Both the position numbers and the translations under genes were made by a program. From the NCBI GenBank assembly GCA_927910745.1, contig CAKMNX010000004.1:1-31928 (forward strand): a DNA stretch of 31,928 nucleotides, written 5' to 3'. Origin of the DNA: an uncultured Candidatus Saccharibacteria bacterium. GTDB lineage: Bacteria; Patescibacteriota; Saccharimonadia; Saccharimonadales; Saccharimonadaceae. Of this stretch, positions 15,308-22,368 are shown in pieces (the first letter of the stretch is position 1; the number at the start of each line of letters is the position of its first letter). Under the pieces are notes generated by a model. It was not told the DNA's origin. It made no database searches and was given only the letters and a program-made list of their open reading frames with translations.

Positions 15308-15313
15308 GTATAC
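15308..15313 (-). promoter_or_regulatory. -10 box of the helicase gene
   Basis: TATACT on the minus strand, 8 nt before the ATG at 15299. Confidence 0.55.
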
Positions 15314-15347
15314 AAGGTTGTGGGGTGAGAGGCAAAGTATGTGTAGT

Positions 15348-15875
15348 CTATTGTGGTAATGTTGCACTACCAGGAATGAGCTGCGCGTAGTGCGCCTGCT
15401 CAAGTGCTTGCAGTTGCGCTGTATTAAATGACTGCATTGCCACTGCGTGCCGACTACTAAGGTGAGCAAGAAGTGCCTGCTGTGGATTATCGAGAAAATG
15501 TGCCACCACCAAGCCACCAATAGCCACTATACGCCGCGTCTCTTCGGGTGTTTGAATATTCGTCTCGCGGAGGTCGTCTACGCCATGCGCCACACTACCA
15601 CCAAGTGTTTCATCAAACCACCCACGCGCCATACCTTGGTCATATGCACAGCACAGCGGCAATGGTGCACGCAAATTATGCTTACCAGCACGCTGAGCAA
15701 GCTGCCAGTGCCCCCCATAATTGCCAATTGCTATATCAAATTCTGGATTATCTTTATCATCAAAGGTGAGGTTGGTCACCATACCGAGCCGTACTGCTGG
15801 GCACTCCTCACCAACAAAAAACGCACTCACATACGCAGTTGCTACTGATCCGGATGTCACAATTGTTTCGCGCAT
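15348..15875 (-). CDS. Unknown protein, about 175 aa
   Basis: I place the start at ATG 15875 (MRETIVTSGSV) because TATAAT (15887-15882) lies 6 nt upstream; the frame could extend 16 codons further up. The protein is soluble with a beta-rich first half (VATAYVSAFFVGEE, LGMVTNLTFDD, FDIAIGNYGGHWQLAQRAG) and a helical second half (ETRRIVAIGGLVVAHFLDNPQQALLAHL, TAQLQALEQAHYAQLI). No known motif is visible. It ends 48 nt upstream of the helicase ATG. It has some resemblance in layout to the unknown protein at 21375-21941 but no clear sequence match. I do not recognise it. Confidence 0.65.
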   Translation of the reverse strand: MRETIVTSGSVATAYVSAFFVGEECPAVRLGMVTNLTFDDKDNPEFDIAIGNYGGHWQLAQRAGKHNLRAPLPLCCAYDQGMARGWFDETLGGSVAHGVDDLRETNIQTPEETRRIVAIGGLVVAHFLDNPQQALLAHLSSRHAVAMQSFNTAQLQALEQAHYAQLIPGSATLPQ

Positions 15876-15881
15876 AGAATT

Positions 15882-15887
15882 ATTATA
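15882..15887 (-). promoter_or_regulatory. -10 box of the 15348-15875 gene
   Basis: A consensus TATAAT on the minus strand, 6 nt before the chosen ATG. Confidence 0.6.
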
Positions 15888-15960
15888 GTAAAGCACAATG
15901 GGGCGAAAAATACAATCGTACAAACACGGTTATACCTACTCCACTCACAAGTCCACAACC

Positions 15961-15989
15961 TTGACATAGCAGCAACACCATTCTACCAT
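15961..15989 (+). promoter_or_regulatory. Promoter of the first paralogue
   Basis: TTGACA (15961-15966), 17-nt spacer, TACCAT (15984-15989). The -35 is consensus. It closely matches the promoter of the second paralogue (18134-18162). Confidence 0.75.
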
Positions 15990-16024
15990 AGATACATTAC
16001 TTATTTAAGCGAGAGGAGAGACAT

Positions 16025-16768
16025 ATGGCGCTACTATCTCGATACAACTACGCCCCCAAGGATATAAATGATGGAGTACATGTATGGGCCGATTGCCCAC
16101 AGCCCCTGCTCGACGCTGTCGATCCAGACGCTGCCATCGCCTACACTCGCACTCATAATCACAAGGTGCCACCACGGTTTGGCGAACGAGATGTGACATT
16201 GCTTGAAGAATACGCAGAGGCTGGCCTAAGCATTGCTACGCTCGGTGCATGTGCAATGGCTGCGGCAACCTACGCGTATGGATTTGACGGTACACCAATG
16301 CAAGAACTGACAACAGGTTTTACGATTGGGTCTGCTGTATCACTGATTGGCACTCCTGCTGCTGTTTGCGGCCGAGCTATGTTGGCCGATCGTGGCCACT
16401 ATGGCCCATTTGCTCATTGGCGTGCCCACCAGAAGGCGCGGCAGTTGCGCAAGCTCATCGGTGAGCAATACCAGCCTGTCACCAGCACAGTACGAGACTT
16501 GCAATGTATGATAAACGAGCGTAATAGTGAGCAAGACTCATCCATACTAATCAACCCATTCGACACAGCTGCACTGGCGCAAGTCGTGGACCGTGTTATG
16601 CCAGACCAGTCTGCCCTCCTTGCCCAGTATGAAATGAGCGATGCGCTGCGTGACCCATCGGGCTATAGCGCGCTACGGCACGACGTGCACGAAACACTCT
16701 CTCCTCATCTCGACGCCGTATACAAGAGCTACGAGCAGCACAATGCTACTCATAGCACAGCTTGGTAG
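16025..16768 (+). CDS. Unknown membrane protein, paralogue 1 (MALLS family)
   Basis: 247 residues, start at ATG 16025 with GAGAGGAG upstream. Order: a hydrophilic N-terminus with WADCPQ, a hydrophobic pair (LSIATLGACAMAAATYAYGF and FTIGSAVSLIGTPAAVCGRAM), then the conserved YGPFAHWRAHQ and a charged helical C-terminal half. It shares the MALLS start, the WxDCPQ motif, the two hydrophobic segments and the YGPxxxWxAHQ motif with the 297-aa protein at 18207-19100. So the two form a paralogous family that flanks metK. The hydrophilic ends probably both face the cytoplasm. I do not recognise the family and no enzymatic motif is visible. Confidence 0.8.
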   Translation: MALLSRYNYAPKDINDGVHVWADCPQPLLDAVDPDAAIAYTRTHNHKVPPRFGERDVTLLEEYAEAGLSIATLGACAMAAATYAYGFDGTPMQELTTGFTIGSAVSLIGTPAAVCGRAMLADRGHYGPFAHWRAHQKARQLRKLIGEQYQPVTSTVRDLQCMINERNSEQDSSILINPFDTAALAQVVDRVMPDQSALLAQYEMSDALRDPSGYSALRHDVHETLSPHLDAVYKSYEQHNATHSTAW

Positions 16769-16769
16769 C

Positions 16770-16804
16770 TCGCCTAAAAGATGCAATTATCTTTATGGAG
16801 GCGA
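16770..16804 (+). terminator. Hairpin after paralogue 1
   Basis: TCGCCT (16770-16775) with AGGCGA (16799-16804) and AAAGAT (16777-16782) with ATCTTT (16789-16794) form an interrupted hairpin just after the stop codon. There is no strong T-run, so termination is uncertain. Confidence 0.4.
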
Positions 16805-16894
16805 CTTCTAAGTAGGCGCAAGAGGTGAAAATAGAAAGAATAGTATAAGATGTATATACTCGCATTCTACCAGTAAGAGCTCAACCTCACCACT

Positions 16895-17905
16895 CTACCG
16901 ATCCCACACAAACCCCTCACCAAAGTGTCCCCAGCGGGCGGTTGGTTCGTAGATAGGCTGGGCGAGCTGGAGCGTAGTAATGATGCCATGCGGGCTGAGG
17001 TCGTAGCCTGTGATGGGCCGCTCTACCCCATCGATGATGGCAGTCGCCTCGACGGGCTGGTCGTGGCCGATTGCATACGCCAGGCGTACCAGCACCTCCT
17101 GTGCGTGGTGCTGTCGCAGATAATCCACTGCAATGCGCCGCGCCATATACGCCGCCGAGCGATCCACCTTGGTGGCATCCTTACCACTAAAGGCCCCGCC
17201 ACCGATCGGCACACGTGGCCCATAATTGTCGACGATGAGCTTGCGTCCCGTCAGGCCAGCATCAGCCGCAAAGCCACCAATCTGCCAGTCCCCTGCTGGG
17301 TTGCAGTGTAGCACTGGCACATCATATTGCTTATCCTTAAAAAATGTGTTCACATACGTCTGCTGCTGGAGCCACTCCTTGACTGCCTCTGTTAATTCGT
17401 CTTTTGGTGCGTGTTGGAAGCTTGCAACAATTGCCGTTATCTGCCCGCCACGCAGTGTTACTTGCGTTTTGCCATCGTAGGGCCAACGTTGATACAAAAA
17501 TTGGTTCAATCGCCGCGCCAGCACTGTTTCGAGTGGGAGCAGCTCAGGCGTTTCGTTGCAAGCATAGCCGATCATCACGCCTTGGTCGCCCGCCCCGCCC
17601 TCATCCACACCGCGAGCAATCTCTGGGCTCTGCTGAGCAATGTGCTCAATTATCTCTACCTCACTCCCCGCCAAACGCTGCACAATCGGCGCCACTGCCA
17701 CCGTCGCCTGCGACGTCACTTCGCCTGTCACAAACACCGTGCCATGGCCGCCGCACACTTCCACCGCCACGCGTGCCTGTGGGTCGCGGGCTAGATAGGC
17801 ATCAAGGATGGCGTCGCTCATTTGGTCGCACAGCTTGTCGGGGTGGCCTGGGCTTACGCTCTCGGCAGTGCGAAACTGCGCTGATGTTATAGTCGTTGCT
17901 GTCAT
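16895..17905 (-). CDS. metK: S-adenosylmethionine synthetase MetK
   Basis: 336 residues from the ATG at 17905. Family motifs: AESVSPGHPDKLCDQMSDAILDA at the N-terminus (ATP/Met site), GGAGDQGVMIGYA (the GAGDQG signature), GGFAADAGLTGRKLIVDNYG, and GGGAFSGKDATKVDRSAAY (the GGGAFSGKD signature). It makes S-adenosylmethionine from ATP and methionine in the cytosol. The length is shorter than the usual 380-400 residues, though all catalytic motifs are present. An upstream in-frame extension to 17986 would run through the riboswitch, so I reject it. A SAM-I riboswitch and an intrinsic terminator precede the gene. Confidence 0.95.
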   Translation of the reverse strand: MTATTITSAQFRTAESVSPGHPDKLCDQMSDAILDAYLARDPQARVAVEVCGGHGTVFVTGEVTSQATVAVAPIVQRLAGSEVEIIEHIAQQSPEIARGVDEGGAGDQGVMIGYACNETPELLPLETVLARRLNQFLYQRWPYDGKTQVTLRGGQITAIVASFQHAPKDELTEAVKEWLQQQTYVNTFFKDKQYDVPVLHCNPAGDWQIGGFAADAGLTGRKLIVDNYGPRVPIGGGAFSGKDATKVDRSAAYMARRIAVDYLRQHHAQEVLVRLAYAIGHDQPVEATAIIDGVERPITGYDLSPHGIITTLQLAQPIYEPTARWGHFGEGFVWDR

Positions 17906-17950
17906 AAAAAACTCCCTTCTCTTATCCTGCACTACCAGGCGAGAAAGGAG
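17906..17950 (-). terminator. Riboswitch-linked terminator directly before metK
   Basis: On the minus strand CTCCTTTCTC (17950-17941) pairs with GAGAAGGGAG (17921-17912), 10 bp with one wobble, followed by six T (17911-17906) that abut the metK ATG at 17905. The AGGGAG half also serves as the metK ribosome binding site, so this one hairpin could block both transcription and translation. Confidence 0.85.
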
Positions 17951-17966
17951 CTGCTCTCTTACGCGT

Positions 17967-18071
17967 CTCATATCTTCCCTGCGCACAGGCTGGAATTAGC
18001 ACCTTACTCGCTTCTCGAGCAGGTTGCTGGCGAGTCATCGGGCCAGTCCCTCGTCGCACTCTGGATATTAG
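17967..18071 (-). promoter_or_regulatory. SAM-I (S-box) riboswitch controlling metK
   Basis: On the minus strand the SAM-I core is clear: GAGGGACTGGCCCGATGA, then CAGCAACC, a variable hairpin (CTCGAGAAGCGAG), AAGGTGCTAATTCCAGC, and a closing strand GATATGAG (17974-17967) that pairs with CTAATATC (18071-18064) with one mismatch as P1. SAM binding stabilises P1 and lets the downstream terminator form, switching metK off when SAM is plentiful. The motif is established; its activity here is inferred. A TATACT -10 (18090-18085) lies upstream. Confidence 0.95.
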
Positions 18072-18084
18072 TGATATTGGTAAT

Positions 18085-18090
18085 AGTATA
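18085..18090 (-). promoter_or_regulatory. -10 box of the metK riboswitch transcript
   Basis: TATACT on the minus strand, 14 nt before the P1 stem of the riboswitch. No convincing -35 is seen. Confidence 0.6.
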
Positions 18091-18115
18091 GCATAAGGCG
18101 GCGTCTGCATACGCT

Positions 18116-18162
18116 ATATCTGCAACAGATATCTTGACAGTACTGTAACCTCTTCTTACAAT
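18116..18162 (+). promoter_or_regulatory. Promoter of the second paralogue with adjacent palindrome
   Basis: TTGACA (18134-18139), 17-nt spacer, TACAAT (18157-18162): a near-perfect promoter. Directly upstream ATATCTG (18116-18122) and CAGATAT (18126-18132) form an inverted repeat around CAA, a likely protein-binding site between this promoter and the divergent metK promoter. Confidence 0.8.
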
Positions 18163-18206
18163 AAGTACACATTTATATCAACTTATAAACATCTCTAAGG
18201 AATATC

Positions 18207-19100
18207 ATGGCGTTACTATCAATACCTCACGAGTACCCCCTCTTTAATCCTCCCGGTCTGCCAAAGCACCCTGCATATTTAGACAAAACCGAAATACGCT
18301 GGGTTGACTGCCCACAAGAAGAGCTTGATAAACTGAGTTTGCCTGTCATCAAGAGTTATTTGGCAGATGGTAAGATCCCCCTGAAATATGCCGAACGCAC
18401 ATTTGATAGTGGAAGAAAGCTTGCGCTAGGCTCAGCTGCTCTTGGTCTCTGTGTTGCAGCAGGTGTCATGTATAATTTTGACATACCAGAAAGTAATCTC
18501 GCAGAAGCAGCTGTTAGCCTTGGTATGGGTGCGGTTGCAAGTGGTATTCATGCCAACATTGTCATGGCTAGCAATATACTAGCTGATGAGCTTGAGATCT
18601 ATGGCCCACTTTCTCGTTGGCATGCCCACCAACAAACAAAGCACGTCAAACAACTCATCGACGATCGACATCAGGCCGCGACCGCCACTACCTACGAGCT
18701 TAGAAGTCTCATTGCTGAACATAACCGCAAGCTCGACCCACTCTATCATCTTGAGGATAGCACGACAACGCTTGCACCGATTCTTGATCAAGTTGTTCCT
18801 GAGAAATCTGAGGTGATCGCTGCGTTTGAGAAGGATGCGCGTGCATCATACGATGACGGGCTGCCCGAGTCGGTTGGTGACGCACTTCGCGATGATATTA
18901 CACGAGCTTTTGAGCCTGTACTGGCTAGCGTTTATGCCAAAAATACCTACCTCGTTGATGCAGCACAACGCGACAAGAAAGATACTGCTGCCCAAGCTGC
19001 CGCTCAAGCAGCAGCCAGCTCTAAGTTAGAGGAAGAACGAGCTGTTCAGCTGCTTGGCTACGATCCAAGGCTATTCAACGAGCTTGAACCTGATATGTAG
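18207..19100 (+). CDS. Unknown membrane protein, paralogue 2 (MALLS family)
   Basis: 297 residues, ATG 18207 with AAGGAA upstream and a strong promoter at 18134-18162. It shares with the protein at 16025-16768 the MALLS start, WVDCPQ, a K-x-P-x-x-[YF]-x-ER segment, two hydrophobic segments (LALGSAALGLCVAAGVMYNF and AAVSLGMGAVASGIHANIVM), YGPLSRWHAHQ and a charged helical C-terminal half. Unlike paralogue 1 it has an extra C-terminal coiled segment rich in Lys/Ala/Gln (KKDTAAQAAAQAAASS, KLEEERAVQLLGY). The GC content is lower than that of neighbouring housekeeping genes. Function unknown; a membrane-anchored scaffold or surface protein is conceivable but unsupported. Confidence 0.8.
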   Translation: MALLSIPHEYPLFNPPGLPKHPAYLDKTEIRWVDCPQEELDKLSLPVIKSYLADGKIPLKYAERTFDSGRKLALGSAALGLCVAAGVMYNFDIPESNLAEAAVSLGMGAVASGIHANIVMASNILADELEIYGPLSRWHAHQQTKHVKQLIDDRHQAATATTYELRSLIAEHNRKLDPLYHLEDSTTTLAPILDQVVPEKSEVIAAFEKDARASYDDGLPESVGDALRDDITRAFEPVLASVYAKNTYLVDAAQRDKKDTAAQAAAQAAASSKLEEERAVQLLGYDPRLFNELEPDM

Positions 19101-19152
19101 GATATACATTCTTTTATACATAGCAAACACCCCGTAGCCAGATCCTCCATAA

Positions 19153-19184
19153 CTAAAAAACGGTCGCTATTGACCGGTTTTTAG
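19153..19184. terminator. Bidirectional terminator between paralogue 2 and rnhA
   Basis: CTAAAAAACGGTC (19153-19165) pairs with GACCGGTTTTTAG (19172-19184), with A- and T-runs on both sides, serving the convergent genes on both strands. It overlaps the rnhA stop codon. Confidence 0.8.
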
Positions 19185-19630
19185 CTACTTATTTTTCCTC
19201 TAGCCGCTCCCCCGGCTCGTGCTCGGTTGGCCCATTGGTCGGCGAGCTCGTTTTGCTCATGGCCGTTGTGGCCGCGTACCCAGATGAGCTTCGGCCGCAC
19301 GGTGGTATAAAGCGCATAGGCTTCTTGGACGAGCTCAAGGTTCTTGATCGGCCCGCTGCTCTTGCGCCAGCCCTTGGCTGCCCAGCCGGGCGCCCACTTG
19401 GTGAGGACATTGACCCAAAATTCGCTATCGGTATGAATCTCACATTCCTCAGCCCCAGCCAGCTGCATGGCTGCAATGAGGGCCATCCCCTCCATGCGGA
19501 TATTCGTCGTATTGCCTGGCTCGCTGCCCAGCGCCACGGGCTTGCCCTGCTCGATGACGGCATAGCCGCCCGGGCCAGGGTTGGGGCTGGCACTGCCATC
19601 GGTGTAGAAGATACGCGGAGTAGCTGCCAT
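19181..19630 (-). CDS. rnhA: Ribonuclease HI
   Basis: 149 residues from ATG 19630, chosen because the family's first strand (IFYTDGSASPNPGPGGYAVI) follows at once and the ATG lies one base after the upstream stop; the longer frame to 19756 overlaps that gene. The catalytic carboxylates are visible: D in YTDGSA, E in IRMEGMALIAAM, D in IHTDSEF, and the last D in NELADQWAN. It degrades the RNA strand of RNA-DNA hybrids such as R-loops and Okazaki primers. The segment KWAPGWAAKGWRKSSG is the basic substrate-binding handle found in E. coli-type enzymes. Confidence 0.93.
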   Translation of the reverse strand: MAATPRIFYTDGSASPNPGPGGYAVIEQGKPVALGSEPGNTTNIRMEGMALIAAMQLAGAEECEIHTDSEFWVNVLTKWAPGWAAKGWRKSSGPIKNLELVQEAYALYTTVRPKLIWVRGHNGHEQNELADQWANRARAGGAARGKISS

Positions 19631-19631
19631 G

Positions 19632-20009
19632 CTAGTTACCGCGGTCCACGCGCTGGAACTCCATCCAATCTGATGGCCGATACCATTTCGTGTCATTGTT
19701 ATAGCGCTCGTCAAACTTCGCCTGGTGCCGCGCCAAGAAGTAATGCCTACCACCATCGTGCTCGGCTTCGTAGCGAATATACATTTGGTCTGGATAATTC
19801 TTGGGTGCGCCGCTGTAGAGCATCACATCCACTGTGTTGCCCGGGTTAAGCGTGTGCGACTCGTTGCGCATACTCCCTAGATACTCCCAGCTCACAACCT
19901 TCACCTGCCGGTCGGAATCATTCTTAATGCGTGCCCACACATCTATCTTCGACGCACTCTCATTCCGCACATCAACACGCTCTACGCGCACTACCGGAAA
20001 ATTACTCAT
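19632..20009 (-). CDS. Unknown beta-rich protein, 125 aa
   Basis: ATG at 20009 with AAGGAGA as ribosome binding site; TATAAT (20050-20045) lies further upstream. The protein is soluble and strand-rich (VVRVERVDVRNESASKIDVWARIKN, QVKVVSWEYLG, NTVDVMLYSG, MYIRYEAEHDGG, YFLARHQAKFDERY), which suggests an immunoglobulin-like sandwich. It lacks a signal peptide and a TM helix. The gene is one base upstream of rnhA and so is in the same unit. I do not recognise the family. It could bind nucleic acid or another protein; nothing in the sequence decides. Confidence 0.7.
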   Translation of the reverse strand: MSNFPVVRVERVDVRNESASKIDVWARIKNDSDRQVKVVSWEYLGSMRNESHTLNPGNTVDVMLYSGAPKNYPDQMYIRYEAEHDGGRHYFLARHQAKFDERYNNDTKWYRPSDWMEFQRVDRGN

Positions 20010-20044
20010 CTGCTTGTCTCCTTGTTTATGGGGTTATCGAGGTA

Positions 20045-20050
20045 ATTATA
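20045..20050 (-). promoter_or_regulatory. -10 box of the 125-aa gene / rnhA unit
   Basis: TATAAT on the minus strand, about 35 nt before the ATG at 20009, which has its own ribosome binding site. Confidence 0.6.
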
Positions 20051-20164
20051 CCATATGGTGTGCGGAGTGCTCGTTAAATACAGTATTGTGCAAGTTTTGT
20101 ATATTATTACCTCTGTTAGCATCAAGAGTTTCGTCTCACCCACACTATATATAGCGTGCCCATA

Positions 20165-20241
20165 TCTAGTGTCTAAGGTGATGTGGAAAAGTCGTGGAGA
20201 TTTTTTTACCAACACTAGACCACTGTTCGGTGGTCATTTTT
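20165..20241 (+). other. Nested hairpins ending in a T-run, possible terminator or small RNA
   Basis: TCTAGTGT (20165-20172) pairs with ACACTAGA (20212-20219), and GACCAC (20218-20223) with GTGGTC (20230-20235) followed by ATTTTT. No plus-strand gene precedes them, so they may end a small RNA. The rest of the gene-free stretch 20010-20576 is AT-rich and otherwise shows only promoter-like TATAAT boxes. Confidence 0.35.
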
Positions 20242-20576
20242 CGCTTTTACACTGCTGTATTTCTATCCAAATCCACTATGTCTTTCGCCGGGGGTGATGC
20301 TAGGAAGTGAAACCAAGGTAGCACCCTCATTACGCAAAGCAACCATTTCATAAGCTTATCAACACGTATTCACATATTTAGATGCCACTATCTTACCAAG
20401 CAGCCACGCAGCACACGGGACTGTATACCCTGTAATAATACCTATACCCCTACTATCTATATACTATTAGCCTATTTATAATCTGTTCTCATAAACATCT
20501 TTCTTTGTCATGACGAGCCATACGTTGCTACAATAGTGGTATATAATTGCTATACGAATTATCTGGTACGGTTATT

Positions 20577-20714
20577 ATGAAACTCCAGCGCCTGCTCGCC
20601 ATTCTATCGCTCCTCTGCGAGCGAGACAAAGCCACTGCTCAGGAACTAGCAGATCGCTTTGAGGTGTCGAAACGCAGAGTGAGATCAAAAAAACACAAAA
20701 ACAATCAATACTGA
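20577..20714 (+). pseudogene. Truncated HTH_11/WYL-type transcriptional regulator
   Basis: A 45-codon frame starting MKLQRLLAILSLLCERDK and continuing ATAQELADRFEVSKRRV. This is the typical first 35 residues of a YafY/WYL-family regulator winged helix (RLLAILxLLxxxxxxTAxELAxxFEVSxRTVxRD). The frame then leaves the pattern within the recognition helix, turns into a Lys-rich tail and stops. No WYL domain follows; a VOC gene comes next. So it is a remnant or a miniature HTH protein. It is too short to have been called by standard gene finders. Confidence 0.65.
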
Positions 20715-20739
20715 CACACTGCTGTCATCATTTGTGGCG

Positions 20740-20745
20740 TATACT
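20740..20745 (+). promoter_or_regulatory. -10 box of the VOC gene
   Basis: TATACT, 43 nt before the ATG at 20789. A small inverted repeat TGACA-cactgc-TGTCA lies just upstream. Confidence 0.5.
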
Positions 20746-20788
20746 TAAGAGGCAATACACTAATCGGTATATCACAAGGAGGTACCTC

Positions 20789-21163
20789 ATGATCGATCAT
20801 TTTGGCATTATCGTTAAAGATATTGAAGCAAGCAAAGCCTTTTATGAGGCGGTATTGACACCACTAGGCTATGCCAAGACAATCGATGAATCATATGGCG
20901 TAGGCTTTAGCAATCCAGACCGGACACAGCATACCGGGATATTTTGGCTTGGGCAAGGCGAGCCATCATCGCCACTACACTTTGCTTTTGCTGCACCGTC
21001 ACGGGCAGCAGTTGATGCGTTCTATGCGGCTGGCCTAGCAGCAGGAGCACAGGACAATGGTGCACCAGGCGTGCGGGCGATCTATCATCCAGACTATTAT
21101 GGTGCCTTCCTCATCGACCCAAACGGGCATAATATTGAGGCAGTGTGCCACGCTGCTGTATAG
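20789..21163 (+). CDS. VOC-family (glyoxalase/bleomycin-resistance-like) protein
   Basis: 124 residues. ATG 20789 has a very good AAGGAGG site. The fold signature is the paired beta-alpha-beta-beta-beta module: MIDHFGIIVKDIEASKAFYEAVLTPLGY at the start and HPDYYGAFLIDPNGHNIEAVCH at the end. The first His (DHFG), HFAF in the middle and E in NIEAVCH are the usual metal ligands. VOC proteins include lyases, dioxygenases and antibiotic-binding proteins; the substrate is not predictable. The longer frame to 20732 lacks homology and is rejected. Confidence 0.88.
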   Translation: MIDHFGIIVKDIEASKAFYEAVLTPLGYAKTIDESYGVGFSNPDRTQHTGIFWLGQGEPSSPLHFAFAAPSRAAVDAFYAAGLAAGAQDNGAPGVRAIYHPDYYGAFLIDPNGHNIEAVCHAAV

Positions 21164-21290
21164 GGGCAGCCCTACCCTATTGGTGGGTGATGGGGTATCT
21201 ATGCGAAGGTCATTTTCTCAATCAATAGTAGCTAAGCATGGCAGTTTGATCTCTCCGCGAGAAGCGATGCTTCAGCCACCGCCAAAAACA

Positions 21291-21320
21291 AAGAAGCTCG
21301 TATAAATTACCGAGCTTCTT
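21291..21320. terminator. Bidirectional terminator, VOC gene and 21375-21941 gene
   Basis: AAGAAGCTCG (21291-21300) pairs with CGAGCTTCTT (21311-21320) around a 10-nt loop. On the minus strand a TGTTTTT run follows; on the plus strand ATGTTTC follows. Confidence 0.8.
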
Positions 21321-21374
21321 ATGTTTCCACAGGCTTGTAATATAGCGTAACTATACCCCTTGCGAGGCATGAGC

Positions 21375-21941
21375 TTACGGCAGGAGTATTGCTACGTCAC
21401 CACGCTTTTTATGCTTGTTCATAGTTTTTTGCAGTGTCTTCGTATCAAAGGTCATATCTGCCTTAGCCTGCTTGTCAAGGAGCAGGTACTGGGCCATTGC
21501 CATAGCAGCGAGCTTACCAATACACCGTGCGCGCACTACCGCTGAGCTGTGCCGCTCGTTGGCTACACCTCTCTCTGTAGCATTATCCGGCCGAATAAGT
21601 GCGAGGACATTTACTACTCCATCACCTTCACCATCACCTTCACCTTCGCCCACCCAGCCACACAGCTCGCTTGTCATACCAGGCAACGCAGTAGCTGCAA
21701 AATCACATGTTGGCACAATGCGCCGATCGACAAAATCCATATAACTGCCCTGCGTCGTATGGACGGTATCCACCACTAGGCGCTGCTCGGGCCCTTCACC
21801 TTCTAGACGTATGTCAGTTGCCAGGCTAACTGGTGCAGTATGTGCACCGTCGTAGTGCTTGATCGATGGCGGAATAACAGAATCAGTATGAATCTGTACG
21901 TAATTCGGTATTGGTATTGAACTTTTTTCAAATAATTTCAT
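21375..21941 (-). CDS. Unknown protein, about 188 aa, with acidic Gly repeat
   Basis: ATG 21941 (MKLFEKSSIPIPN) is chosen because AAGGAG precedes it at good spacing; the longer frame to 21980 lacks a site. The protein has strands (NYVQIHTDSVIPP, APVSLATDIRLEGEG, RLVVDTVHTTQGSYMDFVD), a Gly/Glu/Asp repeat (GEGEGDGEGDG), a VVNVLALIRPD segment, an Ala-rich helix (VRARCIGKLAAMAMAQYLLLDKQ) and a basic C-terminus (NKHKKRGD). The acidic repeat may be a flexible loop or bind cations. No signal peptide and no known family. It is monocistronic, with a terminator at 21291-21320. Confidence 0.6.
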   Translation of the reverse strand: MKLFEKSSIPIPNYVQIHTDSVIPPSIKHYDGAHTAPVSLATDIRLEGEGPEQRLVVDTVHTTQGSYMDFVDRRIVPTCDFAATALPGMTSELCGWVGEGEGDGEGDGVVNVLALIRPDNATERGVANERHSSAVVRARCIGKLAAMAMAQYLLLDKQAKADMTFDTKTLQKTMNKHKKRGDVAILLP

Positions 21942-22010
21942 AATGCTCCTTATCATATATGATATATTGACAATTTGCAAGTCATGCTACCTCTGTTTTT
22001 ATCAATACCC

Positions 22011-22146
22011 TATAGGCCATCCCCTATATGGGCTCATGGATAAATTTAATAAGGTTATGCTCAAGCAAGATACAGTTAATATCTTGCTATGACTATCACC
22101 TAAAGATTGTGCTATAGCCTACTGCCTATATAGGCCAAGGGGTATA
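22011..22146. other. Palindromic TATAGGCC motifs in a gene-free stretch
   Basis: TATAGGCC-ATCCCC-TATA (from 22011) and, about 115 nt on, TATAGGCC-AAGGGG-TATA (22129-22146), the latter within the palindrome GCCTATATAGGC (22124-22135). Two related sites of this kind could be operator half-sites or ends of a small element. The rest of 21942-22368 holds no convincing gene. Confidence 0.35.
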
Positions 22147-22368
22147 TTTTACACAAGAAGTAGACAAATAATACACGTTCTTACATCAAAATCACTTCTG
22201 CCTGTGCGAGCTCTCCCCTACCATCTCATTTGGCAAATAATAAGTGTGCTTTATGAGCTAGCTTTCATCCAGCTCTCAGCAGTCAATGCATGCAGCGCAA
22301 ATGTCGATCACCAGCAGCCTGATGGAAGTGTCACAAGCGGGATATAAACAAAACTGAGTCTAAAGCTC

